From contig JAFFJZ010000047.1 of NCBI GenBank assembly GCA_018340375.1, forward strand, positions 558,001-622,000: a DNA stretch of 64,000 bases, in the 5' to 3' direction. The position numbers and the translations under genes are program-made. The stretch's first letter is position 1; the number at the start of each line of letters is the position of its first letter. Positions 58,690 to 64,000 of the stretch are shown here, piece by piece. The stretch comes from Gonatopus flavifemur. Taxonomy: Eukaryota > Arthropoda > Insecta > Hymenoptera > Dryinidae. The notes beneath the pieces were generated by a model that saw nothing but the letters and a program-made list of their open reading frames with translations, was not told the origin of the DNA and did not search any database.

Positions 58690-59457
58690 CATATCATAGA
58701 AAATCGATAGTTCTGACCAGCATATCATAGAAAATCGATAGTTCTGACCAGCATATCATAGAAAATCGACAGTTCTGACCAGCATATCATAGGAAATCGA
58801 TAGTTCTGACCAGCATATCATAGAAAATCGATAGTTCTGACCAGCATATCATAGAGAATCGATGGTTCTGACCAGCAAATCATCAGAAATGAAGAGTTCT
58901 GACCAGCATATCCTTGAAAATCGACAGTTCTGTTCAGCAAATCATTGATTATCCATAGTTCTGATCAGCATCCCCTAGAAATCGATAGTTCCGACCAGCA
59001 TATCATTGGAAATCGATAGTTCTGATCAGCAAATCATCGAAAATCGACAGTTCTGACCAGTATATCCGACAAAATCGATAGTTCTGACCAGCATATCATG
59101 GAAAATCAATAGTTCTGACCAGCATATCATGGAAAATCAATAGTTCTGACCAGCATATCATAGAAAATCGATAGTTCTGATCGGCATATCATAGAAAATC
59201 GGCAGTTCCGACCAGCAAATCATCGAAAGTGGAGAGTTCTGATGAGCATATCATAGGAAATCGATAGTTCTGATCGGCATATCATAGAAAATCGATAGTT
59301 CTGACCTGCATATCAAATAAAATCGATAATTCTCACTAGCATAACATAGGAAATCAATAGTTCTGACCAGCATATCATAGAGAATCGATGGTTCTGACCA
59401 GCAAATCATCAGAAATGAAGAGTTCTGATCAGCATATCCTCGAAAATCGACAGTTCT
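58690..59457. repeat. 31 bp satellite, block 2 (forward)
   Basis: About 25 monomers in the same orientation as block 1, with variant units such as AGCAAATCATCAGAAATGAA. Confidence 0.95.
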
Positions 59458-62400
59458 ATGATATGCTCATCAGACCTCTCCATTTTCCATGATATGCTGG
59501 TCAGAACTATCGATTTTCTATGATATGCTGGTCAGAACTATCGATTTTCCATGATATGCTGATCAGAACAATTGATTCCCAATGATTTGCTGGTCAGAAC
59601 TGTTGATATTCAACGATATGCTGGTCAGAACTATCGATTTTTAATGATATGCTGGTCAGAACTATCGATTTTCTATGATATCCTGGTCAGAACTATCGAT
59701 TTTCTATGATATGCTGGTCGGAACTATCGATTTTCTATGATATGCCGATCAGAACTATCGATTTTCTATGATATGCTGGTCAGAACTATCGATTCTCCAT
59801 GATATGCTGGTCAGAACTATCGATTTTCTATGATATGCTGGTCAGAACTATTCATTTTCTATGATATGCTGGTCAGAACTATCGATTTTCTATGATATCC
59901 TGGTCAGAACTATCGATTTTCTATGATATGCTGGTCAGAACTATCGAGTTTCTATGATATCCTGGTCAGAACTATCGATTTTCTATGATATGCCGATCAG
60001 AACTATCGATTTTCTATGATATGCTGGTCAGAACTATCGATTCTCCATGATATGCTGGTCAGAACTATCGATTTTCTATGATATGCTGGTCAGAACTATT
60101 CATTTTCTATGATATGCTGGTCAGAACTATCGATTTCCAATGATATGCTGGTCGGAACTATCGATTTTCTATGATATGCCAATCAGAACTATCGATTTTC
60201 TATGATATGCTCATCAGAACTCTCCACTTTCTATGATTTGCTGGTCGGAACTGTCGATTGCCTATGATATGCTGGTGAGAACTATCGATTCACTATGATA
60301 TGCTGGTCAGACCTATCGATTTTCTATGGTATGCCGACCAGAACTATCGATTCTCTATGATATGCCGATCAGAATTCTCCATTTTCCATGGTATGCTGGT
60401 CAGAACTGTCGATTTTCTATGATATGCTGGTCAGAACTATCGATTTTCTATGATATGCCGATCAGAACTATCGATTCTCTATGATATGCTCATCAGAACT
60501 CTCCACTTTCTATGATCTGCTGGTCGGAACTGTCGATCGCCTATGATATGCTGGTGAGAACTATCGATTTTCTATGATATGCCGATCAGAACTATCGATT
60601 TTCTATGATATGCTGGTCAGAACTATCGATTTTCTATGATATGCTGGTCAGAACTATCGATTTTCTATGATATCCTGGTCAGAACTATCGATTTTCTATG
60701 ATATGCTGGTCAGAACTATCGATTTTCTATGATATGCCGATCAGAACTATCGATTCTCTATGATATGCTCATCAGAACTCTCCACTTTCTATGATCTGCT
60801 GGTCGGAACTGTCGATCGCCTATGATATGCTGGTGAGAACTATCGATTTTCTATGATATGCCGATCAGAACTATCGATTTTCTATGATATGCTGGTCAGA
60901 ACTATCGATTGTCTATGATATGCTGGTCAGAACTATCGATTTTCTATGATATGCTCATCAGAACTCTTCATTCTCTATGATATGCTGGTCAGAACTATCG
61001 ATTTTCTATGGTATGCCGATCAGAACTATCGATTTTATATGATATGCTCATCAGAACTCTCCATTTTCCATGATATGCCGATCAGAACTATCGATTTTCT
61101 ATGATATGCTCATCAGAACCCTTCATTCTCTATGATATGCTGATCAGAACTATCGATTTTCCATGATATGCTGGTCAGAACTACCGATTTTCCATGATAT
61201 GCTGGTCAGAACTCTCCATTTTCCATGATATGCTCATCAGAACTCTCCATTTTCCATGATATGCCGATCAGAACTATCGATTTTCTATGATATGCTGGTC
61301 AGAACTCTCCATTTTCCATGATATGCTCATCAGAACTCTCCATTTCCCATGATATGCCGATCAGAACTATTGATTTTCTATGATATGCTGGTCAGAACTA
61401 TCGATTTTCTATGATATGCTGGTCAGAACTATCGATTTTCCATGATATGCTGGTCAGGACTATCGATTTTCTATGATATGCTGGTCAGAACTATCGATTT
61501 TCTATGGTATGCCGATTAGAACTATCGATTTTATATTATATGCTCATCAGAACTCTCCATTTTCCATGATATGCTGGTCAGAACTATCGATTCTCCATGA
61601 TATGCTGGTCAGAACTATCGATTTTCTATGATATGCTCATCAGAACTCCCCATTTTCCATGATATGCTGGTCAGAACTATTGATTTTCCATGATATGCTG
61701 GTCAGAACTATTGATTTTCCATGATATGCTGGTCAGAACTATCGATTCTCCATGATATGCTGGTCAGAACTATCGATTCTCCATGATATGCTGGTCAGAA
61801 CTATCGATTCTCTATGATATGCTGGTCAGAACTATCGATTCTCCATGATATGCTGGTCAGAACTATCGATTTTCTATGATATGCTCATCAGAACTCCCCA
61901 TTTTCCATGATATGCTGGTCAGAACTCTCCATTTTCCATGATATGCTGGTCAGAACTATTCATTTTCTATGATATGCTGGTCAGAACTATCGATTTCCAA
62001 TGATATGCTGGTCGGAACTATCGATTTTGTATGATATGCCGATCAGAACTATCGATTTTCTATGATATGCTCATCAGAACTCTCCACTTTCTATGATTTG
62101 CTGGTCGGAACTGTCGATTGCCTATGATATGCTGGTGAGAACTATCGATTCACTATGATATGCTGGTCAGAACTATCGATTTTCTATGGTATGCCGACCA
62201 GAACTATCGATTCTCTATGATATGCCGATCAGAATTCTCCATTTTCCATGATATGCTGGTCAGAACTGTCGATCTTCTATGATATGCTCATCAGAACTCT
62301 TCATTCTCTATGATATGCTGGTCAGAACTATCGATTTTTAATGATATGCTGGTCAGAACTATCGATTTTCTATGATATCCTGGTCAGAACTATCGATTTT

Positions 62401-64000
62401 CTATGATATGCTGGTCAGAACTATCGATTTCCAATGATATGCCGGTCGGAACTATCAATTTTCTATGATATGCCGATCAGAACGCTCGATTTTCTATGAT
62501 ATGCTCATCAGAACTCTCCACTTTCTATGATCTGCTGGTCGGAACTGTCGATTGCCTATGATATGCTGGTGAGAACTATTGATTTTCTATGATATGCCGA
62601 CCAGAACTATCAATTTTCTATGATATGCTGGTCAGAACTGTCGATTTTCTATGATATGCTGGTCAGAACTATCGATTCTCCATGATATGCTGGTCAGAAC
62701 TATCGATTTCCAATGATATGCTGGTCGAGACTATCGATTCTCTATGATATGCCGATCAGAACTATCGATTTTCTAAGATATGCTCATCAGAACTCTCCAC
62801 TTTCTATGATTTGCTGGTCGGAACTGTCGATTGCCTATGATATGCTGGTGAGAACTATCGATTCACTATGATATGCTGGTCAGAACTATCGATTTTCTAT
62901 AGTATGCCGACCAGAACTATCGATTCTCTATGATATGCTCATCAGAACTCTTCATTCTCTATGATATGCTGGTCAGAACTATCGATTCTCCATGATATGC
63001 TGGTCAGAACTATCGATTTCCAATGATATGCTGGTCGGGACTATCGATTTTCCATGATATGCTGATCAGAACAATTGATTCCCAATGATTTGCTGGTCAG
63101 AACTGTTGATATTCAACGATATGCTGGTCAGAACTATCGATTTTTAATGATATGCTGGTCAGAACTATCGATTTTCTATGATATCCTGGTCAGAACTATC
63201 GATTTTCTATGATATGCTGGTCGGAACTATCGATTTTCTATGATATGCCGATCAGAACTATCGATTTTCTATGATATGCTGGTCAGAACTATCGATTCTC
63301 CATGATATGCTGGTCAGAACTATCGATTTTCTATGATATGCTGGTCAGAACTATTCATTTTCTATGATATGCTGGTCAGAACTATCGATTTTCTATGATA
63401 TCCTGGTCAGAACTATCGATTTTCTATGATATGCTGGTCAGAACTATCGAGTTTCTATGATATCCTGGTCAGAACTATCGATTTTCTATGATATGCCGAT
63501 CAGAACTATCGATTTTCTATGATATGCTGGTCAGAACTATCGATTCTCCATGATATGCTGGTCAGAACTATCGATTTTCTATGATATGCTGGTCAGAACT
63601 ATTCATTTTCTATGATATGCTGGTCAGAACTATCGATTTCCAATGATATGCTGGTCGGAACTATCGATTTTCTATGATATGCCAATCAGAACTATCGATT
63701 TTCTATGATATGCTCATCAGAACTCTCCACTTTCTATGATTTGCTGGTCGGAACTGTCGATTGCCTATGATATGCTGGTGAGAACTATCGATTCACTATG
63801 ATATGCTGGTCAGACCTATCGATTTTCTATGGTATGCCGACCAGAACTATCGATTCTCTATGATATGCCGATCAGAATTCTCCATTTTCCATGGTATGCT
63901 GGTCAGAACTGTCGATTTTCTATGATATGCTGGTCAGAACTATCGATTTTCTATGATGTGCCGATCAGAACTATCGATTCTCTATGATATGCTCATCAGA
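59458..64000. repeat. 31 bp satellite, block 3 (inverted), to window edge
   Basis: About 146 monomers in reverse orientation (ATGATATGCTGGTCAGAACT then ATCGATTTTCT). Variant monomers (GCCGATCAG, GCTCATCAG, TCCTGGTCAG) are arranged in recurring order. 63064-64000 repeats 59561-60497 at an offset of 3,503 bp. Confidence 0.96.

Noticed and set aside
50575..64000. Regular 31 bp repeats resembling a CRISPR array
   Set aside because: Monomers are head to tail with no unique spacers, the setting is eukaryotic, and variation is that of a satellite.

Overview
This is AT-rich nuclear DNA from an insect, with split genes, canonical GT/AG splice sites, several eukaryotic transposon superfamilies and a large satellite. 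An order-level call (perhaps Hymenoptera) would be a guess. The only confident host gene is lipin, the phosphatidate phosphatase, on the minus strand. Ten of its exons lie between 25001 and 46117, and all splice phases agree, giving 1,046 residues plus a stop. The first coding exon(s), carrying the start of the N-LIP domain, were not found and probably lie beyond the right edge. Almost everything else is mobile or repetitive DNA.

Layout: (1) 1-2330, minus strand: a jockey/CR1-like non-LTR retrotransposon running off the left edge. ORF1 and ORF2 overlap at a canonical -1 frameshift heptamer. (2) 4600-6070: a dead mariner whose middle is replaced by a foldback element. (3) 6100-21003: two decayed Ty3/gypsy-type LTR retrotransposons in tandem. 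Several non-autonomous elements are inserted in them, including a 3.6 kb foldback hAT element with ~950 bp inverted repeats and an exact 8 bp target duplication. (4) 21263-24600: further hAT and foldback elements. (5) 25001-46117: lipin. One 15.2 kb intron holds a decayed hAT transposase gene, a copy of a repeat also seen at 51.6-58.7 kb, many MITEs, and a ~99% identical 1 kb copy of a lipin catalytic exon bracketed by identical 140 bp direct repeats. (6) 46118-50570: the next lipin intron, dense in MITEs. (7) 50575-64000: a 31 bp satellite split by a 7.1 kb insertion. The insertion carries an unrecognised spliced ORF flanked by ~163 bp tandem repeats. The satellite then flips orientation at ~59458, and its last part repeats an earlier part at an offset of exactly 3,503 bp (113 monomers).

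The elements do not work together as a pathway. The value of the window lies in the nesting order, in target duplications that give exact element boundaries, in the partial exon duplication inside lipin, and in the satellite structure. Element boundaries come from reading the sequence by eye. Family names rest on motifs and termini, not on database searches.
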